From NCBI GenBank assembly GCA_937967375.1, contig CALCJF010000039.1, forward strand, positions 1 to 64,000: a stretch of DNA of 64,000 nt, in the 5' to 3' direction. Under the pieces are notes generated by a model. That model worked only from the letters and a program-made list of their open reading frames with translations, did not search any database and had not been told where the DNA came from. The position numbers and the translations under genes were made by a program. The stretch comes from an uncultured Leucobacter sp. GTDB lineage: Bacteria; Actinomycetota; Actinomycetes; Actinomycetales; Microbacteriaceae. Each line of letters starts with the position of its first letter. Position 1 is the first letter of the stretch. Of the stretch, positions 1 through 7,583 are shown one piece after another.

Positions 1-418
1 CGCCGAGCACGTAGTCGACGAAGTCGACCGCTCCCTGACGTTCTTCGGTGTCGAGCATGTCCGACATGATGATGTCGATTCGTCCCGCTTCAAGGCTCGG
101 GATCAGGCTGTCGAAGCTGAGATTCACGAACTCCACTTCGAGTCCGAGTTCTTCGCCGAGCGCGCGTGCGATATCGGGGTCGATCCCGATGTTCTCATTC
201 GTGTTCTCATCGAGCGCGGTCCAGGGCATGCCCACGAGCGGCTCGGTACCGACCTTCAGCACACCTGATTCGGCGATTGACCGAGGCAGCGCTGCTTCGC
301 CGTCGGCGTCCGACGTCGCCGTCGGGCTGGCCGCGCATGCACTGAGCATCAGCGCTGCAGCTCCAAGGAGCGAGAATGCGAGAGGTGTACGGTAACGCTT
401 TCGGTGCGTGCGGTTCAT
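1..418 (-). CDS. Amino-acid ABC transporter substrate-binding lipoprotein (partial)
   Basis: The gene starts with ATG at 418 and runs off the left edge, so only about 139 N-terminal residues are visible. It begins with a basic n-region and a hydrophobic stretch ending in a lipobox LSAC (residues 25-28, lipidated Cys28), so the mature protein should be anchored outside the membrane. The following sequence (GVLKVGTEPLVGMPW, then IGIDPDIARALGEELGL and RIDIIMSDM) matches the first lobe of solute-binding protein family 3, which captures amino acids for polar amino-acid importers. It is divergent from an Lrp/AsnC regulator, a common arrangement for amino-acid transport. The permease and ATPase genes would lie beyond the edge. 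The substrate cannot be told. Confidence 0.85.
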   Translation of the reverse strand, partial: MNRTHRKRYRTPLAFSLLGAAALMLSACAASPTATSDADGEAALPRSIAESGVLKVGTEPLVGMPWTALDENTNENIGIDPDIARALGEELGLEVEFVNLSFDSLIPSLEAGRIDIIMSDMLDTEERQGAVDFVDYVLG

Positions 419-575
419 CGAGATTCCACCTTCCGTTCAGGATCCTGCCGTCTTTGCAGGATCTGCATAATTCTTTCCCATCCATCGCATCAGGCTCCAC
501 TCTTACATTCTGAGCTGGTTGATTATTCGAGATTTACTCTGGATTTTGGGTAATAGTGGTGGAATCATTAGCTTC

Positions 576-1079
576 GTGAACGATCTGCGAAACTATCTTC
601 TTGAGTCAAAAGCGCTGACTGAGGCTGAGTACGAACTTCTTCAGCTGCTCGCAGATTCGGCGAGGATCAATAACGCTCAACTCGCCGCCGCGACTCGCAC
701 AGCGCAATCCACGACACTGAACCGGGTGAACTCGATGCTCCGATCGAACATCATCGAGGGTTTTCATACCAGAGTGAACCGCAAGGCGCTCGGCCTCAAC
801 CTGCAGGCGATGGTCTCCATCAAGCTGAGCCAGCAAAGCCCCGAGGCAATTCAAAACACCCTCACAGAGATGATGAAGATTCCTTACGTGACCTCGGCGA
901 TGAAGACAACTGGTGCGTTCCACCTGATTGTGCACGCTTATACACAAGACTCCGATAGTTTGCAGGAGAACGTCATCGATCCCATCAGCTCAATCCCACT
1001 CGTCGAGCTCACCGAGACGAGCTTGCTGCTCTCGCACCACCGTCGCTCGAGTCTGTTCGGGGATTTCTATGCCGAGTGA
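576..1079 (+). CDS. Lrp/AsnC family transcriptional regulator
   Basis: About 167 residues. An N-terminal winged helix-turn-helix (TEAEYELLQLLADSARINN followed by ATRTAQSTTLNRVNSM) precedes an AsnC/RAM ligand-binding domain (LNLQAMVSIKLSQQ, then IPYVTSAMKTTGAFHLIVHA). The frame is open from a TTG at 519, but that would add 19 residues with no family counterpart. I chose GTG at 576, which has a purine-rich GGTGGA about a dozen bases upstream and gives a typical family length. Such proteins sense amino acids. The divergent neighbour is an amino-acid-type binding lipoprotein, so that transporter is the likely target (inference). The start is the main uncertainty. Confidence 0.82.
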   Translation: MNDLRNYLLESKALTEAEYELLQLLADSARINNAQLAAATRTAQSTTLNRVNSMLRSNIIEGFHTRVNRKALGLNLQAMVSIKLSQQSPEAIQNTLTEMMKIPYVTSAMKTTGAFHLIVHAYTQDSDSLQENVIDPISSIPLVELTETSLLLSHHRRSSLFGDFYAE

Positions 1080-1084
1080 CGAGA

Positions 1085-1717
1085 TCACTCGCTCTCGAAA
1101 ACGCCCTGCACCGAGGCGCTGACGGTGATCTCTGCCACCGAGACTTCCGCGCCTCCCGACGAGTAGTCGGCTGCAGCGGAGCGCATCATGGCGCCGCCAT
1201 AGCCGTTGCCCGGCGGGCTGTCCGAAATACTGACGACTCGCACGATCCTCTCACCCAGCGCTTCGGCGTAGTCGTCGGCGATCTCGCGCGCCGCACCCAC
1301 CGCCGCCTTGCGTGCCTCGCGCTCGCGCGCACGTTTCGTCACATCGGTGAGGGCCCAACTCACATCGGTTTCGGCGCCCGCGTTCGAGAGTTCTTCGACG
1401 AGCGGCCCGACGAGTGCGAGATTCGAGAGCTTCACGCGCACGCGACTCGTGGTGACGTGCTCGATGAAGACCTTTGAACCCTTGCCCTCTTGATAGCTCT
1501 TGCGCGCCCAGGTGCTCGGCGCGTCAGCCGCATGCCAGGTCGCGTCGCCGCTGCTTCGCAGTTGCTGCGCCCTGGCTGCGATCCAGTTGTGCAGGGCGGT
1601 CGCGTCGGCGATGCTTCTTCCGCGGTCTGCAGAGGCTACCGAGATACGCGCGGTAACGATCGCGCGCTCAGCCCGAGTGAATGTTTCGTGGGTGCCGGTC
1701 GCATGAATCTGAGGCAT
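1085..1717 (-). CDS. SIMPL domain-containing protein (DUF541)
   Basis: A 210-residue protein resembling the SIMPL/DUF541 family, whose members are oligomeric and mostly of unknown function. Family-like features are the opening TGTHETFTRAERAIVTARIS, a central strand-rich region, the Ala/Glu-rich helix around TKRAREREARKAAVGAA, and a C-terminal EVSVAEITVSASVQGVFE strand. No signal peptide or membrane segment is visible, although many relatives are exported. It converges on the Lrp/AsnC gene with only 5 bases between stop codons, so there is no room for a normal terminator. It lies just downstream of the nucleosidase gene on the same strand, with 4 bases between them, so the two are probably cotranscribed. 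Confidence 0.75.
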   Translation of the reverse strand: MPQIHATGTHETFTRAERAIVTARISVASADRGRSIADATALHNWIAARAQQLRSSGDATWHAADAPSTWARKSYQEGKGSKVFIEHVTTSRVRVKLSNLALVGPLVEELSNAGAETDVSWALTDVTKRAREREARKAAVGAAREIADDYAEALGERIVRVVSISDSPPGNGYGGAMMRSAAADYSSGGAEVSVAEITVSASVQGVFESE

Positions 1718-1721
1718 GGCC

Positions 1722-2291
1722 TCACGCTAACAGTTCAGGCAGATGCTCCGCTACAAAGTCGAACAGCTGGCGACTCTTCGAGACGACCACGCCATCCCAT
1801 TCGTCTTGAGTGGTCGAGCTATCGGCGAAATCCGAGGGGACCTTGAAGAGTTGCATGGGCACACCAAGTCGCTCGCACACGACCGCAAACGCATAGCTCT
1901 CCATGTCGACGAGCGTCGCGCCGAGCGCAGCAATGGTTTCGCGCTGCACATCGTCTTGCACGAACACATCGCCTGTTGCGATGGTCGCAACGTGAGACGT
2001 GACGTTCGACCCCGCGGGCACAATCCTCGGCGACGGCAACGAGAAGTCGTGCTGCACCACACCCTCAACCTGATACACGGTGTCGAGACGGGCCTCATCA
2101 CTGATCGCGCCGGCGGTGCCGAGCACGACCACGCGCGAGACCGACCCGGGCTCCGCCTTCAGCAGGGCCTCAGTGAGCGAGAGCGTCGCGTTGATCTTGC
2201 CGACCCCCGTCACAAGGTGCGGCACACCGGCCTGGGCGAAGCACTCCGCCTCGTCAGCGTGGGCGAAAACGATGAGTGGCGTTGCGGTCAT
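1722..2291 (-). CDS. Nucleosidase of the phosphorylase superfamily (MTA/SAH nucleosidase-like)
   Basis: A 189-residue protein with the phosphorylase/nucleosidase fold: a TGVGKINAT loop (about residues 28-36), VVVLGTAGA at the core (54-62), and a DMESYAFA motif (129-136) whose Met-Glu pair contacts the ribose in MTA/SAH nucleosidases. It should cleave the glycosidic bond of 5'-methylthioadenosine, S-adenosylhomocysteine or a related nucleoside. ATG 2291 is preceded by AAGGAG, so I preferred it to the upstream codon at 2339. luxS lies about 700 bases away on the other strand. In the LuxS route this type of enzyme makes the LuxS substrate from SAH. It is somewhat shorter than classical Pfs, so the exact substrate is uncertain. 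Confidence 0.8.
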   Translation of the reverse strand: MTATPLIVFAHADEAECFAQAGVPHLVTGVGKINATLSLTEALLKAEPGSVSRVVVLGTAGAISDEARLDTVYQVEGVVQHDFSLPSPRIVPAGSNVTSHVATIATGDVFVQDDVQRETIAALGATLVDMESYAFAVVCERLGVPMQLFKVPSDFADSSTTQDEWDGVVVSKSRQLFDFVAEHLPELLA

Positions 2292-2620
2292 CTCGAAGCT
2301 CCTTGGGTGAGAGAAAAGGCCAGCAGACGCCGCCATCAAACCAGTTCATACTAGCAATCTCACAGAATCTGGTGTAGAGTGTAAGGCTGAGCGTTGATTT
2401 CAGAACGCGATGCCCACCGAAGAGCGTCGCCCCTCTTACTCCGTTTGATCCGCTCTGCACTGATCGTCACTCAGACGACAGACACCAGGCTCGCCCGAAG
2501 TTTCATCAGGCTGAGCCGGATCGCTACCCGGCATTTACTTGCCCGTTGCTTTTGCGATCCAGAATCGACCTTGCACAGGGTCGTGCTATTTGGCGCATAC
2601 CGCGCCCCGAAAGGACCATC
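2292..2620. other. Intergenic region between nucleosidase and the small ORF
   Basis: About 330 bases between divergent genes. It must hold the promoters of both the nucleosidase (minus) and the 84-residue protein (plus). A TTGCAC at about 2572 with a weak downstream partner could be a plus-strand promoter. I see no tRNA, no convincing riboswitch and no conserved reading frame. One stretch around 2415-2455 vaguely recalls an SAH riboswitch but does not fit the consensus. Confidence 0.4.
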
Positions 2621-2875
2621 ATGACAAACAACATCACCAAGATTCATACCCCTTACCACGAGCTGGGCGACGGCTCCCCCCTGGTGCCCGAATGGGCCCA
2701 GCACCGCAGCGTCTACCGCTCGGCGGGCCGCACGCTCTATCTCGTAGAGACCGACTCGCTCGCGACCGCCCACCGCGACCTTGACACCCTGTCGAACCGC
2801 GGCTGGGACGTTCGCATCGAGCGCTCGGGCCTGAACCCGACTGCAAACATTTCGCTGAGCCGCAAGGCCGCGTAA
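2621..2875 (+). CDS. Small conserved-looking hypothetical protein (84 aa)
   Basis: ATG 2621 follows AAAGGA at the right distance, and the codon use is typical of the window. The product is soluble and short, with a strand/helix pattern (TLYLVETDSLATAHRDLDTL, then GWDVRIERSGLNP) suggesting a compact alpha/beta fold. There is no signal peptide, metal motif or membrane helix. I do not recognise the family. It lies 115 bases upstream of luxS on the same strand, and the space between them holds a structured, possibly regulatory RNA element. Confidence 0.6.
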   Translation: MTNNITKIHTPYHELGDGSPLVPEWAQHRSVYRSAGRTLYLVETDSLATAHRDLDTLSNRGWDVRIERSGLNPTANISLSRKAA

Positions 2876-2887
2876 TGTTCGCCTCGT

Positions 2888-2969
2888 TTGGGGCGAGGAT
2901 CGCGTAGCGTAAGTACGAACAGTACTTGCGTGTGCGAGCCGGCCGCCTGCGGCCTGATCCTCGCCCCAA
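2888..2969 (+). promoter_or_regulatory. Branched hairpin leader upstream of luxS
   Basis: A 14-bp perfect stem (2888-2901 with 2956-2969) encloses two further hairpins: 2908-2916 with 2922-2930 (9 bp with one G-U) and 2941-2945 with 2950-2954 (5 bp). The luxS ribosome site GGAGGG starts about 10 bases after the outer stem. It could be a structured leader controlling luxS, a terminator of the preceding small gene, or a dispersed palindromic repeat, since the outer stem contains the recurrent GAGGATCGCG motif. Confidence 0.5.
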
Positions 2970-2990
2970 CATTTCACGGAGGGCCAGCCA

Positions 2991-3482
2991 ATGAGCGACG
3001 TCGAACTTGCCGAGGTTGAAAGCTTTCAGCTCGACCACACGAAAGTGCGGGCGCCGTATGTGCGCAAGATCGCCGTGGAGCACGGCCCGAAGGGCGACGC
3101 GATCACGAACTACGACATTCGCCTCGTGCAGCCGAACGAGGGCGAGATTCCCACCGCCGGTCTGCACACGATCGAGCACACGATCGCGGGCCTGCTGCGC
3201 ACGCGCCTCGACGGCGTCATCGACATTTCACCGTTCGGCTGCCGCACCGGGTTTCACTTGATCGTGTGGGGCGAGCCTTCGCCCGCCGAGGTCGCGGCAG
3301 CGATCAAGGATTCGCTCGCCGACATTGCTGAGCGCGTCGCTTGGGCTGACGTGCCCGGCGTCTCGGCGGTCGAGTGCGGCAATTACCGCGACCATTCGCT
3401 GCACTCGGCGCGCGAGTGGTGCAAGCTCGTGCTCGAGCAGGGAATCAGTGTCGACGCGTTCGATCGTTCTGTGCTCGCCTAG
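2991..3482 (+). CDS. luxS: S-ribosylhomocysteine lyase LuxS
   Basis: 163 residues, the usual LuxS length. It converts S-ribosylhomocysteine to homocysteine and DPD, the precursor of AI-2. All catalytic parts are visible: the metal site HTIEH at 59-63 (His59, Glu62, His63), the catalytic Cys84 in PFGCRTGFH, and the third metal ligand Cys129 in VECGNY. The start is clear, with GGAGGG upstream of ATG 2991. The nearby nucleosidase could supply its substrate, completing SAH recycling. Its TAG stop overlaps the stop of the convergent CPBP gene inside one CTAG. Whether AI-2 signalling or only methyl-cycle recycling is intended cannot be told; no Lsr genes are in the window. Confidence 0.97.
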   Translation: MSDVELAEVESFQLDHTKVRAPYVRKIAVEHGPKGDAITNYDIRLVQPNEGEIPTAGLHTIEHTIAGLLRTRLDGVIDISPFGCRTGFHLIVWGEPSPAEVAAAIKDSLADIAERVAWADVPGVSAVECGNYRDHSLHSAREWCKLVLEQGISVDAFDRSVLA

Positions 3483-4498
3483 CTCTGAAGCCGCGGCTGG
3501 GCAGGAGCGCCCGCAAGCTGCGGCTGACGCTTGAACTGACCCATGAGGGCGAGGATCAGCGCGACTGCCGCGAGCACGATCCATCCGGCAACACCGAGTG
3601 GGCTCACCAGCGCGGGGTCGAACGACGTGTCTGCGGCACCCACCACAAGAAAGAGGCCAGCCGAGGCATTCAGGGCGCCGTGCCCGACCACAGCAGGCCA
3701 GACCGACCCCGAGCGCAGCCGCGCCCAACCGAACAGCACACCCCAGGCAACACAGCCGCCAACCATGAGCGCCACGCCGCTCCAGTCGGTACGGTTGAAG
3801 TCATAGCCGAGCAGAATGAGCGGCGCGTGCCAGAGCCCCCAGATCACGCCGCTGAGCAACAGCGCCGGCCATGTGCCGATCGGGCGCAGCGCAGTCAGCA
3901 GCCACCCCCGCCAGCCGATTTCTTCGCCGAACGCGAAGATCGAGTTGAAGACTGCCCCGAACGGAATCGCAAGCAGCTGCAGACCCACCAGAAGCCCGAG
4001 CGATGGCAGTGAGGCCTTCGCGGCATCGGCGGTTGCGGGATCAAGCGCCGCGAGCTGCCCGTCGAGCGTCTGCTGAAAGCCGGAAAAGTGCACGAGGTCG
4101 AGGGTGAGCCAGCCGAACGTTGCAGCAACGCCCAGGCTTGCAAGCGTCAGCACGAGCGGCGCGAACACCGCGGCTACCGTGAACCACACCACACGTTTCG
4201 CTGGCCGCAGCGGCCACACACCGAGAAACCGCAGCCGGTCGCCTCGCACAGGCACCTTCAACCAAAACACGACCACGAGCGTGGCAATGGCCGGCGTAAA
4301 CATCATCGCGCTCGCAAGCGCGGTGAAGAGCGCCTGGTAGCCCGGGCGATCCTTGTCGATCAACCAGGCTGGCAATGCGATCGCCCAGGCGAGCACGAAC
4401 GAGATTGCGATGAAGGTGGCCACTGCCGCCCACGGCACACGGACAGGTGGCGCAACTTCGGGTGATCCCGCGTGCCGAATGATGCCCTGCTCGCTCAT
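3479..4498 (-). CDS. CPBP family intramembrane glutamic endopeptidase
   Basis: A 339-residue multi-pass membrane protein (about eight hydrophobic segments) with the CPBP/Abi signature: EExxxR at 192-197 (GEEIGWRG), a second motif with His223 (GLWHAPL) and a third motif GHGALNAS near the C terminus. Relatives are type II CAAX-prenyl-endopeptidase-like enzymes; bacterial members process or degrade membrane peptides and sometimes give bacteriocin immunity. It is the last gene of a GntR/DUF1648/CPBP operon and overlaps its upstream neighbour by 4 bases (ATGA), so it is translationally coupled. The substrate is unknown. Confidence 0.9.
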   Translation of the reverse strand: MSEQGIIRHAGSPEVAPPVRVPWAAVATFIAISFVLAWAIALPAWLIDKDRPGYQALFTALASAMMFTPAIATLVVVFWLKVPVRGDRLRFLGVWPLRPAKRVVWFTVAAVFAPLVLTLASLGVAATFGWLTLDLVHFSGFQQTLDGQLAALDPATADAAKASLPSLGLLVGLQLLAIPFGAVFNSIFAFGEEIGWRGWLLTALRPIGTWPALLLSGVIWGLWHAPLILLGYDFNRTDWSGVALMVGGCVAWGVLFGWARLRSGSVWPAVVGHGALNASAGLFLVVGAADTSFDPALVSPLGVAGWIVLAAVALILALMGQFKRQPQLAGAPAQPRLQS

Positions 4499-5598
4499 TT
4501 CTGCGCTCCTTTCGCGACCGCGGCAAGCACAGCCGCGGCTTTCTCTGCGTCGTCGACCGTCACAGCGAAGATGCGACCGTCATTGCGTGTTGCGACGAGA
4601 CCTTCACCAGAGCGCATCACGATGCCAAAGCGGCCGGGCGCCCAGCGCAGCCCCCATCCACCGAACTCACCGAGCGGGTTGATCCGCGCGGTATCGACCC
4701 GCTGCACGTCATCAGCCGGCAACCGAAACACTGGCCAGCCGAGCGTCGACCTGGCTTCAAGCCCCTGCGCATCAATGCGCACCCTGAACCAGGCGGTCAT
4801 GATGCACAGCGCAACGACGACGAGCAATAGCACCCCCACTGCGACCGCAGCAATGTTCTTCGCAGTCTCTTCGCCGGGGTCGGCCGGCACAAGAACTATC
4901 AGGGCAACCGCACCGAGCATGATCACAATCGCAACGCCGATAATGGCAAGAAACGCCTTTGAGGGTCGCACCTCGCCGAACCAAACCGCCCGCTCACTCT
5001 CGGTGAGCGGCAGCGGGGTGGCTGGCTGCTCAGCGGCCGCTCGCACCTCAATCTTCGGCTGCACGAACCAGCCAAGCACCGTCACAAGCACCCACGCCGC
5101 AAAGCCGATGCTCATGGCGATGCCGACTCCCCCGGCCTGCTTTGCGTCGCTCAAGTCGAGCTGCACCTCGACCGAAGCGAGCGTCACGGTCGTCATGAAG
5201 GCGGCATACCCAAGCGAAAACGCGGCGAGTCCTCGTTGAAAGCCCGCCCACACCGGCAGTGCCCGCTTCGGTGAGGGCGTCGGTATGCGACTGGCGTAAG
5301 CCACAAATGCCCACAGCATGAGCACGATGCCGTGACCGGCAAGCAAGAGCATCCACACATAGCTCCAGGCCGAGCCGAAGCCATCCGGGCCACCCGAGCC
5401 GCTCCAGTGCGTTGCGGCCGGGTTCGGCAGGCGCGGCATCCACACGAGCACGAGCGCCAGGGCCGCAGTCAGCACCGCGAGCGGCACGATGAGGCCGACC
5501 AAGCGCCCCGCGCGCTTCGCCCGAGTCAAGTCATCTTGCTGAGCACTCTTGAGACCCGGGCGAGGGCTGCGGTTCTGCTTCGAGGTGGCGGCGTTCAC
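4495..5598 (-). CDS. DUF1648 domain membrane protein with C-terminal PH-like domain
   Basis: 367 residues. An N-terminal membrane helix (about residues 33-53) is followed by a DUF1648 segment (MPRLPNPAATHWSGSG), further membrane helices, and a soluble C-terminal part (GLEARSTLGWPVFRLPADD onward) resembling bacterial PH-like domains. DUF1648 proteins often sit next to GntR regulators of the YtrA type. Here the gene overlaps the upstream gntR and the downstream CPBP gene by 4 bases each, a tight three-gene operon. A role in responding to envelope stress is plausible by analogy only. Confidence 0.8.
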   Translation of the reverse strand: MNAATSKQNRSPRPGLKSAQQDDLTRAKRAGRLVGLIVPLAVLTAALALVLVWMPRLPNPAATHWSGSGGPDGFGSAWSYVWMLLLAGHGIVLMLWAFVAYASRIPTPSPKRALPVWAGFQRGLAAFSLGYAAFMTTVTLASVEVQLDLSDAKQAGGVGIAMSIGFAAWVLVTVLGWFVQPKIEVRAAAEQPATPLPLTESERAVWFGEVRPSKAFLAIIGVAIVIMLGAVALIVLVPADPGEETAKNIAAVAVGVLLLVVVALCIMTAWFRVRIDAQGLEARSTLGWPVFRLPADDVQRVDTARINPLGEFGGWGLRWAPGRFGIVMRSGEGLVATRNDGRIFAVTVDDAEKAAAVLAAVAKGAQK

Positions 5599-5987
5599 GA
5601 TTGCGGCTCCTTCACGAGATGGGTTTCTGGGGAACTTTCTGCTGCAGCGCTCGAGACGAGCGAGGCGAGCGCCTGCCTGCCGATGCCGAGGGCCGCGGCG
5701 CGCGATACAAGCACCTCGACATCTCGGTGCAGGCCGACGATCTCTGTCGCGATCCTCGTCACTACCGCACCACGACCACGGCGCAGGTCGACGAGACCCT
5801 CGTCACGCAACTCTTGATACGCGCGCAGCACTGTGTGTTTGTTCACATCAAGCCCGGTTGCAACGTCGCTTGCCGGCGGCAGCTTTTCGCCAGCGAGGAT
5901 CTCGCCGCGCGCGACCGCGCGGCGCACGGCGTCGGCGATCTGCTCGTAGATGGGGCGCTCGCTCGCGGTGTCAATTGACAGCAGCAT
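5595..5987 (-). CDS. GntR family regulator, YtrA-type
   Basis: A 130-residue protein consisting of a GntR winged helix (PIYEQIADAVRRAVARGEI, then LPPASDVATGLDVNKHTVLR, then LRDEGLVDLRRGRGAVV) and a short helical C terminus of about 50 residues without a ligand domain, as in the YtrA subfamily. These repress small transporter or membrane-protein operons. It heads an operon with the DUF1648 and CPBP genes. An imperfect palindrome just upstream (6013-6029) in AT-rich DNA is a candidate autoregulatory operator. Confidence 0.92.
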   Translation of the reverse strand: MLLSIDTASERPIYEQIADAVRRAVARGEILAGEKLPPASDVATGLDVNKHTVLRAYQELRDEGLVDLRRGRGAVVTRIATEIVGLHRDVEVLVSRAAALGIGRQALASLVSSAAAESSPETHLVKEPQS

Positions 5988-6012
5988 CGGCGGGCTCCTT
6001 ATTGCAAATTAA

Positions 6013-6029
6013 TTCTAGTTTAATTAGAA
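6013..6029. promoter_or_regulatory. Candidate GntR (YtrA-type) operator
   Basis: A 17-base palindrome with arms TTCTA and TAGAA and seven of eight symmetric pairs matching, in an AT-rich island 26 bases upstream of the gntR start. The position fits promoter-overlapping autoregulation. Confidence 0.45.
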
Positions 6030-6182
6030 CTATTCTCTCGCAGAGACACCCCCACCGCAAGCCCCACCCAACGTGCTCGGCAGACGCGCACGGCAGACTT
6101 GCGCGGCCGCACCTGAGCTTCGCACTCCCCGCCTCGGCGAAATTTCTGGCGCAACGGAGCTGATTTCCCTTCCGCCTTCATC

Positions 6183-6259
6183 GAGCGTCACAGAAGCGTG
6201 CGAGCGTCACCTTTAAATTCGGTCAGTAAGTGTGACGCTCACACACTTCTGTGACGCTC
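6183..6259. repeat. Long inverted repeat, 28-bp arms
   Basis: Arms 6183-6210 and 6232-6259 match at 26 of 28 positions around a 21-base spacer. Each arm itself contains GAGCGTCAC twice. In minus-strand RNA both mismatches become G-U pairs, so that strand folds along its full length. It is far longer than an ordinary terminator and lies beyond the terminator of the acyl-CoA dehydrogenase gene. Confidence 0.7.
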
Positions 6260-6320
6260 AACAAACAGGTGGGCTAGTGCCGAGGAATGCGCACAACACA
6301 CGGCGCACAGATAACCAGAA

Positions 6321-6351
6321 GGCGGGGCCGGGCCGAAGCCCTGACCCCGCC
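6321..6351 (-). terminator. Terminator of the acyl-CoA dehydrogenase transcript
   Basis: GC stem GGCGGGG/CCCCGCC with an inner GGGC/GCCC stem. On the minus strand the loop reads CTTCGG, a stable tetraloop. It lies 24 bases past the stop codon. There is no strong U tract, which is common in actinobacteria. Confidence 0.65.
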
Positions 6352-6374
6352 CTCGAGGCGTGCCATTGTGTCGC

Positions 6375-7538
6375 TTAGAACGCGGCGATCCCGGTCAGCT
6401 CGCGGCCGATCACGAGCTGGTGCACCTCGTCGGTGCCTTCGTAGGTGCGCACCGACTCGAGGTTCGCCATGTGGCGCATCACCGGGAACTCCGAGGTGAT
6501 GCCGTCGCCACCGAGCATCGCGCGGCACTTCGAGGCGATCGCGATGGCCTCACGCACGTTGTTCAGCTTGCCCACCGAGATCTGGCCGTACGACAGCTTG
6601 CCCGCATCTTTCAGGCGGCCGAGGTGCAGCGCGAGCAGCAGACCCTTCTCGTACTCGACGAACATGTCGGCGAGCTGGCCCTGGATGGGCTGCTTGCCGC
6701 CGATGAGCTCGCCATACACGGTGCGCGTCTGGGCCCGGCTGACCGCAGCCTCGAGGCACGAGCGCGCGGCGCCCATGACACCCCAGGCGATGCCGTAGCG
6801 CGCCTCGTTGAGGCACTTGAACGGGGCCGACAGGCCGCGAGCCTCAGGAAGCATGGCGTCGAGGGGCAGGCGCATCTCGGTCAGTTCGATCTCGGTCTGC
6901 AGCGAGGCACGCATCGACAGCTTGTTGTCGATCGCGGTGGCCTTGAAGCCCGGGGTGTCGGTCGGCACGACGAAGCCGCGCACGACGCCCTCTTCATCCT
7001 TCGCCCAGATCACGCCGACCGAGGCGATGGTGGCGAGGCCGATCCAACGCTTCTTGCCGTTAAGCACCCACTCGTCGCCCTCGCGGCGGGCGTGGGTGAG
7101 CATCGTGTTGGGGTCAGAGCCGCCCTGCGGCTCGGTCAGGCCAAAGAAGCCGATCGCCTCCCCGCGGCCCATTGCGGGCAGCCAGCGCTGCTTCTGCTCT
7201 TCGCTGCCGAACTTGTAGATCGCGCCCATGGCGAGCGAGCCCTGCACCGAAAGCGCGGTGCGAAAGCCCGAGTCAGCCGCTTCGAACTCCATGGCAACGA
7301 GACCGTAGGCGACCGACGAGGCGCCGCGCAAGCCGTAGCCGTTCATGTACATGCCGAAAGCGCCGAATTCGCCCACCTTGGGCAGCAGCTCGATGGGCAG
7401 ACGACGATCCTCGAACGCCTGATCGATGATGGGGTTGATGTGGGTCTGCGCGAACTCGCGCGCCTTCAGCTGCCACTCGCGCTCTTCTTCGGTCACGAAG
7501 TCTGAGATGTCAAAGAGCTGATCGATGGTGGTGGTCAT
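6375..7538 (-). CDS. gcdH: Acyl-CoA dehydrogenase, glutaryl-CoA dehydrogenase-like
   Basis: 387 residues, full family length. It carries the FAD/acyl-CoA signatures GFFGLTEPQGGSDPNTM and NGKKRWIGLA, and the C-terminal catalytic region TYEGTDEVHQLVIGRELTG, closest in my reading to glutaryl-CoA dehydrogenases, which oxidise and decarboxylate glutaryl-CoA to crotonyl-CoA. AAAGGA precedes ATG 7538. The upstream gene on the same strand is a class III CoA-transferase. That pairing matches glutarate activation followed by oxidation, a late part of lysine catabolism. The divergent PucR gene is the probable regulator. Substrate assignment rests on sequence resemblance; another short-chain acyl-CoA is possible. 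Confidence 0.88.
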   Translation of the reverse strand: MTTTIDQLFDISDFVTEEEREWQLKAREFAQTHINPIIDQAFEDRRLPIELLPKVGEFGAFGMYMNGYGLRGASSVAYGLVAMEFEAADSGFRTALSVQGSLAMGAIYKFGSEEQKQRWLPAMGRGEAIGFFGLTEPQGGSDPNTMLTHARREGDEWVLNGKKRWIGLATIASVGVIWAKDEEGVVRGFVVPTDTPGFKATAIDNKLSMRASLQTEIELTEMRLPLDAMLPEARGLSAPFKCLNEARYGIAWGVMGAARSCLEAAVSRAQTRTVYGELIGGKQPIQGQLADMFVEYEKGLLLALHLGRLKDAGKLSYGQISVGKLNNVREAIAIASKCRAMLGGDGITSEFPVMRHMANLESVRTYEGTDEVHQLVIGRELTGIAAF

Positions 7539-7583
7539 GTCGGTTCCTTTGTTCGAAAGTTGTTGAAGTTCGTGTGGCGCTGA

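Larger units (their letters stand above)
5988..6374. other. 387-base gene-free region with operator, long inverted repeat and terminator
   Basis: From left to right: an AT-rich promoter/operator for the GntR operon (about 6000-6035), an unassigned stretch, a 28-bp inverted repeat (6183-6259), and a terminator for the acyl-CoA dehydrogenase gene (6321-6351). No reading frame here looks real. Confidence 0.7.

Noticed and set aside
2411..2460. Weak resemblance to an SAH riboswitch upstream of luxS and the nucleosidase
   Set aside because: A short GAAGAGCG and CGCTCT pairing is there, but the helix order, conserved core and pseudoknot of known SAH riboswitches do not fit. It is also in the wrong place for the nucleosidase transcript.
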